From positions 2,296,987 through 2,316,130 of the forward strand of contig NW_019091373.1 in assembly GCF_001949145.1 (NCBI RefSeq): DNA of 19,144 bases, given 5' to 3'. This DNA is from Acanthaster planci (taxonomy: Eukaryota > Echinodermata > Asteroidea > Valvatida > Acanthasteridae). A program made the position numbers and the translations under genes. The notes beneath the pieces were generated by a model. It ran no database searches, was not told the origin of the DNA, and saw only the letters and a list, made by a program, of their open reading frames with translations. Of the stretch, positions 9,001 through 16,916 are shown piece after piece. How positions within the stretch are numbered: the first letter of the stretch is position 1; each line of letters opens with the position of its first letter.

Positions 9001-9712
9001 ATCCCCCCAAACCTGATTACAAACAAACCAATCAGTGAAGACTTTGTTGTTTTAACTCGGCAAGCATGGCTTAACAACAGTTAGTTGTGCCTTCTTATCA
9101 CAGTTTTCAAGAATTAGGTGGTGAGGGTTAAATTCTCTGTTGGGGTTTGTAACGTTGTTTCCAGTCACAATAAGGTGGGGTGATCGTTCAGGTAACATTT
9201 TTTGCACACAGGTGAAAATGCCAAATTTATTGCTTTAATACCCATCAGCACGGGATCTTTACTGATTGAGTGGTTTTTACAATGTCTTCATTTAGCAAGC
9301 TGACAGGAGCTTGAAAATTAAGAGAGAAAACTGATGTACTCAAAACTTAGGCTTGGAGTTGGCACCATGTGTGTTTTTAAAGTTTTCACAGGAAAAGATG
9401 TAGGTTGTGTGCATGATTTTCCAGGTTAGGTTGGGTAACTAAAAACACGGCTCCTTTTTCTGTTTGGCCAAACTGCAAGAGAAACTCTGGATGCAGTCGG
9501 GACATTCACCTGGAGCTGCTCTTGATGGCCTGGGCCTCGTCCAGGATCATGTAGTGCCACTTGATGCGCTGGAAGTACTTGATGTCCTGGATGACCAGCT
9601 GGTAGCTGGTGATCAGGATGTGGAACTCGCTGTCGGTGGTCTGCAGGGGACGTTGACTCCAGAACTTGCGCAGGATCCGACGCTCCTGAGGGTTGCCCCA
9701 GTACGGAAGCAC
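1..9712 (-). CDS. INO80: INO80 chromatin-remodelling ATPase, internal part (11 exons, both ends outside window)
   Basis: The predicted product is the catalytic Snf2-type ATPase of the INO80 complex. It uses ATP to slide nucleosomes and exchange histones in the nucleus. The exons, in transcript order, are 9712-9510, 8958-8874, 8437-8320, 7730-7645, 6558-6376, 6055-5916, 4692-4444, 3722-3398, 2796-2650, 1801-1582 and 80-1. Together they make 1836 bases, or 612 codons, with no stop, and every intron is GT-AG. Visible motifs are ITSYQL, the DEAQ box (9530-9541) and LTGTPIQN (8886-8909). The insert between the lobes carries the INO80 signatures [18 protein letters not shown] and TELPAF, which SRCAP, p400 and other Snf2 proteins do not share. 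In INO80 this insert is known to bind RUVBL1/RUVBL2. From memory, the part seen corresponds to roughly residues 600-1110 of the human protein of about 1,550. Exon edges rest on splice consensus and protein similarity, not on transcripts. Confidence 0.96.
81..1581 (-). other. INO80 intron J-K (1501 bp)
   Basis: GT-AG intron with no coding signal. It holds a (TTA)7 run, three copies of AGTAGGGTTA (760, 861 and 913), and a loose inverted repeat, CGTCTG-CCCC near 874-885 against GGGG-CAGACG near 939-949. The open frames across it show no recognisable protein. Confidence 0.8.
1119..1139. repeat. (TTA)7 microsatellite
   Basis: Seven perfect TTA units, inside an INO80 intron. Confidence 0.95.
1582..1801 (-). 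CDS. INO80: INO80 exon J: end of the inter-lobe insert
   Basis: The exon starts in phase 0 after CCCTCCAACCCTCAAG with [20 protein letters not shown], then [21 protein letters not shown] and SKIQIP. It ends in phase 1 before GTGAGT. It aligns with the human RVTAVPLDSYC, AEYERR, GGSLAA, SIRPQNGW and IRIP blocks. The lone G makes an Asp codon with the AT of exon K. Confidence 0.93.
1802..2649 (-). other. INO80 intron I-J (848 bp)
   Basis: GT-AG intron, AT-rich in its middle. I see no further gene or clear repeat. Confidence 0.75.
2650..2796 (-). CDS. INO80: INO80 exon I: TELPAF block
   Basis: Forty-nine codons, phase 0 at both ends, run from [18 protein letters not shown] to [24 protein letters not shown] aligns with human TELPSF, and RPSAVRVC resembles the human segment just before it. 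The acceptor CCCTCTGCACAG has a good pyrimidine tract. A second in-frame CAG nine bases downstream could trim three residues. A later acceptor at 2693 would break the frame with exon H. The donor is GTACAT. Confidence 0.87.
2797..3397 (-). other. INO80 intron H-I (601 bp)
   Basis: GT-AG intron that carries the SINE-like segment listed separately. Nothing else recognisable. Confidence 0.75.
2940..3125 (+). mobile_element. Probable tRNA-derived SINE remnant
   Basis: A B-box-like word, GGTTCGAATCA (3010-3020), resembles the internal RNA polymerase III promoter of tRNA genes. About 35 bases downstream comes a segment of the type CAGGCACATCACTTGACTTT and CTCCACCCAGG, which resembles the shared central part of many tRNA-derived animal SINEs. 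The region around the B box is doubled with a 30-base period (2971-2996 and 3001-3026). In the first copy TTCGAA reads TTTAAA, which fits CpG decay. I find no clear A box, target-site duplication or tail, so the ends are approximate. No cloverleaf can be drawn, so this is not a tRNA gene. Confidence 0.5.
3398..3722 (-). CDS. INO80: INO80 exon H: insert region with Ser/Pro/Arg-rich tail
   Basis: This is the longest exon seen: one base plus 108 codons. It starts [14 protein letters not shown], aligning with human RYLRNKDFLLG, and continues through [10 protein letters not shown], aligning with LLKSLVF. The second half has no match that I can recall: an acidic [15 protein letters not shown] stretch, then Ser/Pro/Arg repeats and AAAKR. 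The acceptor is CGTCTCCATCCAG and the donor GTAAGT, ending in phase 0. Ends and frame are well supported; the tail is probably disordered. Confidence 0.9.
3723..4443 (-). other. INO80 intron G-H (721 bp)
   Basis: GT-AG intron that contains the 44-bp tandem array at 3973-4112. The rest is unassigned. Confidence 0.75.
3973..4112. repeat. 44-bp tandem repeat, three copies plus a stub
   Basis: Units start at 3973, 4017 and 4061, and a partial fourth (GGTTTATT) starts at 4105. Units 2 and 3 are almost identical, and unit 1 differs at a few places. Each unit holds two small inverted repeats: TTGGT/ACCAA around ATTTGAG, and the near-perfect palindrome CCATGCATTGCATGG. It is a minisatellite in an intron with no spacers, so it is not a CRISPR array. 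Confidence 0.95.
4444..4692 (-). CDS. INO80: INO80 exon G: insert region, FAPDYI / ARWLALFL blocks
   Basis: The first base completes a Lys codon with exon F, then 82 codons follow. They contain [46 protein letters not shown] and HHACQWG. These blocks are diagnostic of the INO80 insert that contacts RUVBL1/RUVBL2. The acceptor follows a strong pyrimidine tract with 11 consecutive C. The exon ends in phase 2 (AG) before GTGAAT and forms Arg with the A of exon H. Confidence 0.95.
4695..4721 (+). repeat. G-tract cluster beside a splice acceptor
   Basis: On the plus strand there are 11 G, then AGA, five G, AGA and five G. On the INO80 sense strand this is the C-rich pyrimidine tract that ends in CAG at exon G. 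Three or more G tracts close together could fold as a G-quadruplex on the template strand; that is inference. Confidence 0.85.
5129..5314. repeat. Imperfect inverted repeat, 64-bp arms
   Basis: The left arm (5129-5192) and the reverse complement of the right arm (about 5251-5314) match at roughly 50 of 64 positions without a gap. Shared words include TTGCAAAGCT and TTCCAAGC. About 58 bases separate the arms. The differences are mostly transitions, as in an old fold-back or MITE-type element. Confidence 0.75.
5916..6055 (-). CDS. INO80: INO80 exon F: VCNHPELF block
   Basis: The exon starts in phase 0 after TCTTGTCCGTGCAG with [17 protein letters not shown] and ends in phase 2 at AATAA before [16 protein letters not shown] is the Snf2 CNHP block in its INO80 form. 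The rest (YCQLDPP through [14 protein letters not shown]) is less conserved and starts the long insert between the lobes. Confidence 0.93.
6056..6375 (-). other. INO80 intron E-F (320 bp)
   Basis: The shortest of the ten introns, GT-AG. Nothing else seen. Confidence 0.8.
6376..6558 (-). CDS. INO80: INO80 exon E: start of the inter-lobe region, Ser-rich loop
   Basis: Sixty-one codons in phase 0 run from [20 protein letters not shown], through [11 protein letters not shown] and a Ser/Ala/Thr/Gln-rich stretch of about 18 residues, to [12 protein letters not shown]. The acceptor is ACCCTTTAG and the donor GTCAGG. The Ser-rich stretch aligns with a variable Gln/Ser/Thr stretch in human INO80, so it is probably a flexible loop. 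Flanking blocks are strongly conserved. Confidence 0.95.
6559..7644 (-). other. INO80 intron D-E (1086 bp)
   Basis: GT-AG intron. The stretch at about 6940-7510 is visibly richer in G and C than the AT-rich 6640-6930 and may be inserted DNA, but I see no terminal repeats or protein similarity. Confidence 0.7.
7645..7730 (-). CDS. INO80: INO80 exon D: linker after lobe 1
   Basis: This 86-base exon encodes [20 protein letters not shown], then VENELSDK. Its first two bases (AG) complete a Glu codon with the G left by exon C. The acceptor CATAAACAG follows a CT-rich stretch, and the donor is [14 protein letters not shown] is the conserved block that follows the first lobe in Snf2 proteins, and VENELSDK is characteristic of INO80. 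Confidence 0.95.
7731..8319 (-). other. INO80 intron C-D (589 bp)
   Basis: GT-AG intron, no gene or repeat recognised. Confidence 0.8.
8320..8437 (-). CDS. INO80: INO80 exon C: end of ATPase lobe 1
   Basis: The exon starts in phase 0 after TTTCCTACATTAG with [19 protein letters not shown], then continues [20 protein letters not shown]. It ends in phase 1 before GTACGT. FIMP..F and the [10 protein letters not shown] block are typical of the end of the Snf2 N-lobe and are closest to INO80. The conserved donor and acceptor and the very high similarity to vertebrate INO80 make the call firm. Confidence 0.95.
8438..8873 (-). other. INO80 intron B-C (436 bp)
   Basis: GT-AG intron, no gene or repeat recognised. 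The plus open frame at 8481-8768 has no recognisable similarity. Confidence 0.8.
8874..8958 (-). CDS. INO80: INO80 exon B: ATPase motif III
   Basis: This exon encodes [18 protein letters not shown] followed by [11 protein letters not shown], and it holds helicase motif III (LTGTPIQN). The start was chosen at the acceptor CTTGACAG followed by TGTGAG. The two bases left by exon A plus T give AGT, so the junction reads SSSSVRW, as in human INO80. The nearer acceptor-like GTGTGAG would delete Ser-Val and has a poor -3 base. The exon ends in phase 0 at GAG before GTCAGG. Confidence 0.95.
8959..9509 (-). other. INO80 intron A-B (551 bp)
   Basis: GT-AG intron, no gene or repeat recognised. Confidence 0.8.
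9510..9712 (-). CDS. INO80: INO80 exon A: ATPase lobe 1 with DEAQ box
   Basis: This exon starts in phase 0 after the acceptor CCTCCCTCAG and ends in phase 2 before the donor GTGAAT. It encodes 67 codons plus two bases, beginning VLPYWGNP, continuing [12 protein letters not shown] and QDIKYFQ, and ending [15 protein letters not shown] is the Walker B (motif II) box that binds Mg-ATP and drives hydrolysis; INO80 has Gln where most Snf2 proteins have His. The Walker A exon should precede this one but is not found in the remaining 9.4 kb to the right. Confidence 0.95.
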
Positions 9713-11504
9713 CTGAGGGAGGGTGGAAATGACAGAAATGTGCCTGGTGAGATGTGAGACTAGTGGGCTGACCTCCCCGCTTCCATTCAGCTCCATCTAT
9801 GCCACCGTTGACCAAAGATCCTTATCCTGGTAACACCTCCTGGTGTAGAGACTAAAGCTAAAGTGAAGTTAAAGCTGTGGTGGAATGACACTCATGCAAA
9901 GCTTCTTAAATTTAAGTCCTGAATGCACTTTGGAAGGTTGAAAACACACTGAATGTATGCTGCATACAGGTACATGTATATCTGCATACCATCTGTGAAG
10001 TGTGGTACCAAAGCACTCATACATGTACACGTAGCTTTACTGCTTTTCACTTGCAAGAATTGGGAAGACAGATAAAGATGTAAACCAGTATCTCGTCTAG
10101 CCACCCTTCCCATGTCTTGAGGACAGGCAAAAATCATTCACGACAGACAGTTTTTGCTTGCAATCAAGTTACAAATCTGCAATTGTTTCATCAATTTCAT
10201 TTCTTCCGAAGCATTAGGCACAATGGAAGTATGGCAAGACAGCACCAGCAGGTCAACGCTTTCAAAATGTTTGCTGCGAGTGGAGAGGTACGTTTTAACA
10301 CTGCCTCTGAAAGGAAAGTCAGATCTTTTTTGACCCTAGGTGAAACCGAGATGTCACCGGATCATGATTTTGGCTGTTTGCTTGAAGCACAGCAGATTTT
10401 CCACTACTTATGTCCAGTACAGCACAAAATTACAACTAAGTCGTTGGTCTCAAACTAGGAGGAGGCACCAGGAAAAGAACTTTCAGGTAAACATCACGGG
10501 TAAAGTTGGACAACTTTATTTTCCCAATACTCCAAGATATTGGAATTGTTGTCCCTGTAATAAACTGTGAAGGATATTGATGAGAATGAGATGTGACAAA
10601 TAATTTTTGCAGTTAGATAGTCTAGAAGGGAATGAGATATTTACAAAAATATACAGGATCTGCCAGTGGGGGCACAAATCCCAGTTTACTCCATTGTCCA
10701 ATGAAGTGGAAAAAAACATCACAAGTTGGGCAAGGAAGGAGGGACGCATTTACTGATAGGAGTTTATTTGTTTGAATTTTGGGCCACCGTTGACAAATTA
10801 ATGAGCACGTAAGAACATGCACTGATAAATTTGGGATCCGTAATAAATATAGCTTTCATGGCTATCGCAAGAAATCAAACGGATGTATTATATCAGTGAC
10901 TATGGTGTGCAGAGGTAACAAATTAAACCCAGGAGGGAATGATGGATCAGTTTGGTTGTAGTTTGGACTTGTAAATTGTCTGGAGTAGGTCCTGAGCTCA
11001 CAGTCACATGCACACTACACCAAGGGGTACATGTACAAGATCACTAGACATGTACTGTAGCTTGTGAACATATGCTACAAAGATAATGGGAATACATGTA
11101 CTTGGGATGCGCCTCACAGACTTTACAGTTGAAAGATGATATCTTCAGCAGTTTGAATTACGTTAAGCAAAAGAACCAGAATTCTGTTACATGTAGCTCA
11201 TTTGGATAAACTAGTTAATGGTTGCCAAGGCTTGGCGTACTTATAAGCGCTGGGGGAACTGCAATAAGGAAAACAGTGACAGTGTGGTATCATCTCTCAC
11301 GGCAGATGACGGGGAAAAATAATACACTGAAGAAAGCAAGCAATCATGTGTGGCTAATGTGACATTTAAATCTATGTGTTTCAAAATGTTCAAGGAGAAG
11401 ATTGTCTGTGTTAAGCCAATCTCTACACTCAGTGGCTCCAGCAAATTGGCCCTAGAGTAGGAACTCTGCATAATAGGTGTTCAGACATGTCATGAACCAG
11501 CCTG

Positions 11505-11815
11505 TTCCCACTTGATCCACCAATTGAGGGATCTGATCCACCTTTTGCCAAATTGCCGGATCAGATCCCCCAATTGGTGGATCAGATCCGGCAATTGTGT
11601 GTAGTGGGAACGCTAACCGTTACAAGGTGGATCAGGATCAGATCCACCTTTCTTGATCCTCCTCTGGAGCAGGATAGAGATCCCCCAATTGGTGGATCAG
11701 ATCCTGCAATGGTGGATCACGATCAGATGAGAACGCAAAATGTGGATCTGATCTGGCAATTGTGTGTAGTGGGAACGCTAACCATTATAAGGTGGATCAG
11801 GATCGGGTCAGCTCC
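11505..11815. repeat. GATC-rich palindromic and direct repeat cluster, MITE-like
   Basis: TGATCC/GGATCA words recur across about 300 bp. The arms 11513-11539 and 11558-11584 are an inverted repeat matching at 26 of 27 positions around CCAATTG. Direct copies of a 50-base segment starting GGCAATTGTGTGTAGTGGGA lie at 11590-11639 and 11754-11803, with about two differences. GATCCCCCAATTGGTGGATC occurs at 11564 and again at 11679. No reading frame of interest is present, so a non-autonomous element or a composite of nested copies is likely. Confidence 0.75.
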
Positions 11816-12019
11816 CAGCTGCTCACTTTCCCACTGACAACTCCAACTGACACGCTTGAGTAAGCACACACTCAGGTCATGCAGTACCAGGATCCAGTGC
11901 AGCATCCATTGTTCCTGACATCACTGTTCCCGCCTTAACGCTTCATCGAGCTATTCCCTACATCTGGATCCCTCTCTACACCATATAAGCTCCACTCCCA
12001 GTCGGAATCCAGCAGTCTC

Positions 12020-12059
12020 CTGAAGACGGACAGGGTACATGTATACTGTTCGAAACGTC
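12020..12059 (+). other. Hairpin with CTGAAGA ... GAAACGTC core, element-associated
   Basis: CTGAAGA is followed by CGGACAG, a 12-base loop (12034-12045), CTGTTCG and AAACGTC. The two 7-base arms pair completely, with one G-U pair. The order resembles the hammerhead ribozyme core (CUGANGA, stem II, GAAA, stem III, GUC). However, one base is out of register, stem III has no loop, and I find no stem I. Similar CTGANGA...CGAAACGTC words recur in repeats of many invertebrates, so an old mobile-element end is the likelier source. Confidence 0.4.
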
Positions 12060-12431
12060 AAGTTATTCCCCGGTTCTTATATAACAAAAAATTGACGTCT
12101 ACCAAGGTACAGCATACATGTTTGGATAAGTGTTCAGAGAACTGTAATCAACCTGTCATGCGTCAACACTAATATCAGGTGATTAAAAACAATAGATCAA
12201 AGTCTGTGGTAAGTATTAATAAGGAAAGTAGTGATCGTCATCATCTCCCTTACAATTGATGAGGAAGAACAGATTTGACAGAACAAGCTATAGATCAGAT
12301 GGGGTCAATTTGAAGTTTAAATAGGTGAATTTGAATTTTAAATCACTGTCAGCTTAAGAGATACACTGGGGTGCAATACTGGGAGACACTATAAACTTTG
12401 ACTAGAATCAGTTCACTGTGAAAGAGGGGCT

Positions 12432-12517
12432 CATACAGTGTGGAAGTTTGACTGAAGTTAGCACCTTCAAACTTGATTTACGCTGCTTGTTGACAGACAC
12501 GTAATGTGCATGCTGCC
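12432..12517 (+). repeat. Upstream block shared with the second receptor gene (copy 1)
   Basis: It aligns without gaps to 16917-17002 at an offset of 4485. The core 12458-12514 matches at about 70 percent, with identical TTAGCACC, CTGCTTGTT and GTGCA. It lies about 460-545 bases before the start codon of the first receptor. Confidence 0.75.
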
Positions 12518-12977
12518 ATTTTTAAAGAAAAAAATCCTTGGTAGGTTGGGCTTTCTAAAGGCAGCAGTGCTTGGCTCTATTCTTTAGTTTACACTGGACA
12601 TGCTAAACTGCTGGAACATTTACAATTTCAAGATAGCACTTGGAGGCTTCTGCATTTCTGGTTTATTCCTTTGATTTGACTGTTACTTGGAATTGCACAG
12701 CTAGGACATATAGGCACATGCATCTACTACAAGCTTACTGGAATATCCATGTATCTGCGGGAAAACTGCTGAAATACATGAATATCCGCTAGAGCTGCAA
12801 AACCTACATGACTCGGATGGGATCTGCTCAATATTCTCAAACAACTGAACGAGCTGGAACAACTTGCTGAAAATCCTAGGAAAGTTGCATGAAGGCATAA
12901 CTGGCACCGCTATAAGTAACAATTTCAAAGCTAATAAAAGTCCCTTGGTGGAAGACACTAAGACTTGATTGATCAAA

Positions 12978-13952
12978 ATGGCATCATCCCACTATGATGA
13001 GCTGTTACCGCAAAGTGATGACTGGAGCTACAGCGCATGGCTTTTGGTTACTGTGTTGTTCATCCTTACAACCATCCTGGTTGTGGTTTTCAATGTCTTC
13101 TGCCTGATTGTGCTCCATCGCACCAGAGTCCTGGAAGAGTCTACCAAGGTTTTCATGATATCACTCAACGCTGCTGACCTGTCCAGTGGACTACTAGTGG
13201 GCATCCCTGGCTCCACTGCATGGATAATTGGATGGTGGCCTTTGGGAAGTGTCCTATGTAAGATGCATGGAACACTTGGCTCTGAGCTTTTCACAGCAAG
13301 CATGCTGTCAGTATTGCTTCTAACAATAGACCGTTACGTTGCCATTTATTACCCCCTACGTTACCCTAGCCTCATGACCTTGGCTCGAGCCAGGGTCATG
13401 GTGTGTTGTGTATGGGGTTTCGTCCTGATGGTTGTATCCCTTTTGCTATTCTTACCACATCTAGCTGATATACATGAACCTGGCTACAAGTCTTATAATG
13501 TTAGTGGTCAGAGATACGACTGCTACTTGAAATTCCACACAACACCACATTATGGGGCCTACTTTACTGCGACAATCTCCATACCAACACTCATCATTAC
13601 AATTTTGTACATCAAAATTGTACTGACAGCACTGAAACATGCCAAGCGAATTGACAACGAGGCACAATTAGGGAACCAGGCAGGCGGGAACCATCTAAAC
13701 AAGGCTAAAAGAAAGTCTCTTGTTACTGCTGCAATCATTACTGTAACCCTTTACCTATGTTACCTGCCGGAAATAATCAGAGTCATTTTGCTTACTTTGC
13801 TCAATGTAGACATTTCAACTGTGATTGAAGGTTTAACATCAGTCATGTATTTAAGCAATTCTTGGCTAAATGTCATTATCTATTTGCTCAGAAACAAGGA
13901 AGTTCAAAAAGACGCAAAGGCCCTCCTGAAATGTCCTTGCAGGAAATTTTAA
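12978..13952 (+). CDS. Class A (rhodopsin-type) orphan GPCR, paralogue 1, intronless
   Basis: The predicted product is a 324-residue seven-helix receptor of the plasma membrane that would couple to G proteins; the ligand is unknown. The start is ATG at 12978 in context TCAAAATGG, matching the start of the second copy; an in-frame TTG at 12969 is not needed. Visible features are TM1 about 21-47 (Asn39 in FNVF), TM2 with SLNAAD (Asp67), Cys94 before TM3, DRY 118-120, TM4 Trp146, an NVS sequon (174-176) and Cys182 in extracellular loop 2, Pro203 in TM5, CYLP 261-264 in TM6, and NVIIY 298-302 in TM7. The tail is very short, with Cys319 and Cys321 as possible palmitoylation sites. By counting from landmark residues, position 3.32 is Gly, 6.48 is Tyr and 7.50 is Val, so the amine-binding Asp, toggle Trp and NPxxY Pro are absent. 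The general look is amine/TAAR-like. The GPCR call is certain; the subfamily is open. Confidence 0.95.
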   Translation: MASSHYDELLPQSDDWSYSAWLLVTVLFILTTILVVVFNVFCLIVLHRTRVLEESTKVFMISLNAADLSSGLLVGIPGSTAWIIGWWPLGSVLCKMHGTLGSELFTASMLSVLLLTIDRYVAIYYPLRYPSLMTLARARVMVCCVWGFVLMVVSLLLFLPHLADIHEPGYKSYNVSGQRYDCYLKFHTTPHYGAYFTATISIPTLIITILYIKIVLTALKHAKRIDNEAQLGNQAGGNHLNKAKRKSLVTAAIITVTLYLCYLPEIIRVILLTLLNVDISTVIEGLTSVMYLSNSWLNVIIYLLRNKEVQKDAKALLKCPCRKF

Positions 13953-14114
13953 GAAAACTAGAGATCAAAACAACAGTAAAGCTTCACCAATTTACATTTG
14001 GTAACACATTAATCAAATCAGTTTGACTAGTCTTATGTTGTTTCAGCTAATCTGCCAATGCAGCTGCATGTGTCAAACAAACAAAAAATCACGGCAGCAA
14101 ATATGGCAAAATGA

Positions 14115-14120
14115 AATAAA
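14115..14120 (+). terminator. Possible polyadenylation signal AATAAA of receptor 1
   Basis: The first exact AATAAA after the stop codon of the first receptor, about 160 bases downstream. It suits a short 3' UTR, but the surrounding DNA is AT-rich, so chance is possible. No exact AATAAA follows the second receptor inside the window. Confidence 0.45.
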
Positions 14121-15173
14121 ACATACCAGAATTTCATGCACTTGAAGCTTTATTAAGAAAATAATAACATCAAAACCTAATTAAAAAGGAAAAACTGAAA
14201 ACCTCTGATTTCTTGAAATAATTGAAACTTGCATTTATATTGGTAGGCAGTGCATGTACATAAGTTGTAACAGCTTCAGTTGATTTTTTAGAGCTAATTT
14301 TAATGTTGTCTCTGACCTTTGATACCTTGTAAATACTTTTCACAACTGCACAGAAGCAAACTGTACAAGAATACTACTACATGACAATGTCACTTATACT
14401 GTACATGTATGTGTACATGTATGTACTAATACATTCATACATGTGCATGTATATGGAGAGTTTTATGCACTAGTTTCCTTACCAGGGACAAAATATGACA
14501 TTGCACAACAGGGAGAATTTTCAGATGAATTTAAACACGAGGTGGTTCCATCCCTTGTTCACAACATGCGAGTGGTCACGAAGGCATTCAATGGATGTGT
14601 ACACCGGGCTTCTGATTGGTACATATACATGTAAATTAGTCTAGATAGTTTGCAGTACTATCTACAAGACCACAAACTCTTATTTTCACAAATAGACTAA
14701 AAAGGACTTGTATAGCAAGCAAGAGTGAATGAGTAGCGAACACATATTTGACATTATAACACCTACCCCACAGATTCTGTATCTCGCTTGGCCCAAAGTG
14801 CGTAATGTGACGCTTACTAGTTTTACTATTTTTGTACCACCATTCCAAAAACACAATACACATCTGTAGAGTCTTGCTCTGAAAAAGAACTATATCCATA
14901 GCAACGAAACTATGAATAGTACCCCGGCGGGTACCATAGTTTGGCTGATAGCGTAAACCTTTCTCTGTCACTCTTGAGCCCATGGAACCAGGCTACATAT
15001 TAAATAGGTTAAGAGAACGAATAAAGGTCCGGCATGTCATATAAAGTATATTGTCGGTACACACATTCTAACGCCGCTCGTGATATGCAAAATGGAACAC
15101 TAATAATTTGCTCTTTGGTGTTTATAATTGATTTTTAGCTTAAATTGTGCAGAATCTGTGGGTGAGGTGTTAT

Positions 15174-15279
15174 AAAACAAGCTAGTCTCCCTCAGTGATC
15201 CATGAAGCATTCTATTTTCCTTCAGCTTCACCTTGGGGAAAAAAAAATATTCCATGGATCACCTCAGGATGCTCGTTTT
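15174..15279. mobile_element. MITE-like palindromic element
   Basis: The left arm is about 15174-15211 and the right arm about 15246-15279. Both, read inward, start AAAAC-AGC and share GTGATCCATG followed by a similar A/T-rich end. A central stretch of about 34 bases has no coding content. The arms allow a long hairpin with a small gap. No certain target-site duplication is seen. Confidence 0.5.
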
Positions 15280-16916
15280 ACTATACCACTTGAAGCAGTC
15301 AATATTTATAAGGGGCCATTCAAATTTTCAATGATTTTAAATTTCAGTTTTGGTTCGAAATTATTTTGACCCATCCACCTATCCTGAATTTTGATTTAAA
15401 AAAAAGCTGATTTTGTGAACTCAGTATTGTATACCATGCTCAGTGGCGACCATGTTGAATGCCGCCCCCGCGATCGCATGTATGAATTCCAATTACAGCA
15501 CTCCCTCAAATAATGTTCATCTGGGTTTTTTTGCACCCAGTAGCTGTTTTCCATTGACTGTGTACATTTACTTTTCGTAACAGCACTTTCCACTGTAGCA
15601 CTTTGAAGTAAAAATATCACGTCGGGGATAAAAACATGCAAAATAGTAACGTGTGATTTTTGTTAATAATTACGCAGCGGTGCACCAGATGAAATGAGTT
15701 GCCTTCTCCATGAGACTAGTGATGGTCCAACAGAAAATCGGGCTTTGCTAACCCCTGAGACCTCAACAAAAATACATGAAATTAAAAAACCTATGCATGA
15801 AGAACAATCTAATTCTCTTAACTTACTGATGAAAATACTTCTGAAGTTTTGGTTGTTTCACGTTTTCAGGTTGTAGAACTTAGGAATGTGTCATTTTGTC
15901 ATGAGGGTCACTAGCTCCCGGCCATTCTATCTTCTCGCTATTTCTAGAACCAGTTACCCTGCATACTTTTTGCGTGCCTCCACGACACAACTTGCGCAAT
16001 GCAAGTTACTTCAGGTTTGCGTGAAAGCCTGTGGAGTTTGCAAAGAACCATATATGACACCTATTTTATATTTGATTCCCTGCACCTTTATTCACACAAC
16101 TACTTTTGAAAAAAATCGTACTGTTTTAGATGACAGGAACACGAGTTTGCTGTCAGACGACAAGTATGCATTCAATTTGCATGGATAAGCGCAGAAGTCT
16201 CTCAACATTCTGCCATACATGAAACTGCCGACAGAAATACATGGATTCGAAAATAAACGCACCTCCACGGACACACTTCCTGACATGCCTCTGCCCGTCA
16301 TATTACGTCAGGTGTAAAACACCTTTGACAGTTTTGAAAAAAAAATGTTTCCAACTCCTATGTTTATACACAGCTGGGCTGTTTTTGACAGAAGATAACA
16401 GACATAAAATTGCACAACAAAAGGCCAAGGGCAAATGTCAAAAAGGAACCAATCATAACCTATTAATGCATGGAGCTGCTAATCAACTTTGCCATTTGTG
16501 AGTGTACAATATATACTAATGTCCAGTCCGCTGATTGTCGCTGACCAGTAACAGCTGCAATCAATTCACTGAAGAAAGCACAACCAATTAGTGGACAGCG
16601 CCTTAGGCATTATCCTCCATTAAATACAAATGAGGAAAACGTGCTGAAGTGACCATGTACTTTCGGAGGCTTTTATATATAGCGCTATATGGTAGAAGCC
16701 TTATATTTTGTTCTGTTATTATTATTTATTGGTCCTAAGAGCCAGGTTAAGTGGTCTATTTAAATGAGTTTTGAGGAAAAGGGCTGGGGAGTATATTTGC
16801 CTGTCAATAGATGCTACACCAGCACTCACTCTCTTCTCAATTAGCGAGTGGAGATTGGGGTACAGTTTAGAGGGGAATTTTGATTGTAGCATCAGATGAA
16901 AGACAAACGAGGGCCC

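Larger units (their letters stand above)
9713..12977. other. Non-coding stretch right of the last INO80 exon seen
   Basis: I searched the minus strand for the expected preceding INO80 exon (ISPASTLNNW type) and for Walker A (GLGKT) and did not find them. The segment holds the GATC-rich repeat cluster at 11505-11815, a hairpin motif at 12020-12059, and, near its right end, DNA similar to that upstream of the second receptor gene. If the INO80 exons continue to the right, this is part of one very long INO80 intron. Confidence 0.6.

Noticed and set aside
9426-9815. 129-residue minus open frame and the 97-residue plus frame over the same DNA
   Set aside because: Both are shadows of INO80 exon A; only the frame with DEAQ and ITSYQL matches a protein family.
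10117-10458. 113-residue plus open frame in the large non-coding stretch
   Set aside because: No similarity, no splice or start context that stands out; length is within chance for this base composition.
12969-12977. Upstream TTG start for receptor 1
   Set aside because: Nuclear genes start at ATG; the ATG at 12978 has a good context and matches the start of the paralogue.
14636-14983. 115-residue minus open frame between the receptors
   Set aside because: No family features, and it crosses one copy of an inverted repeat word.
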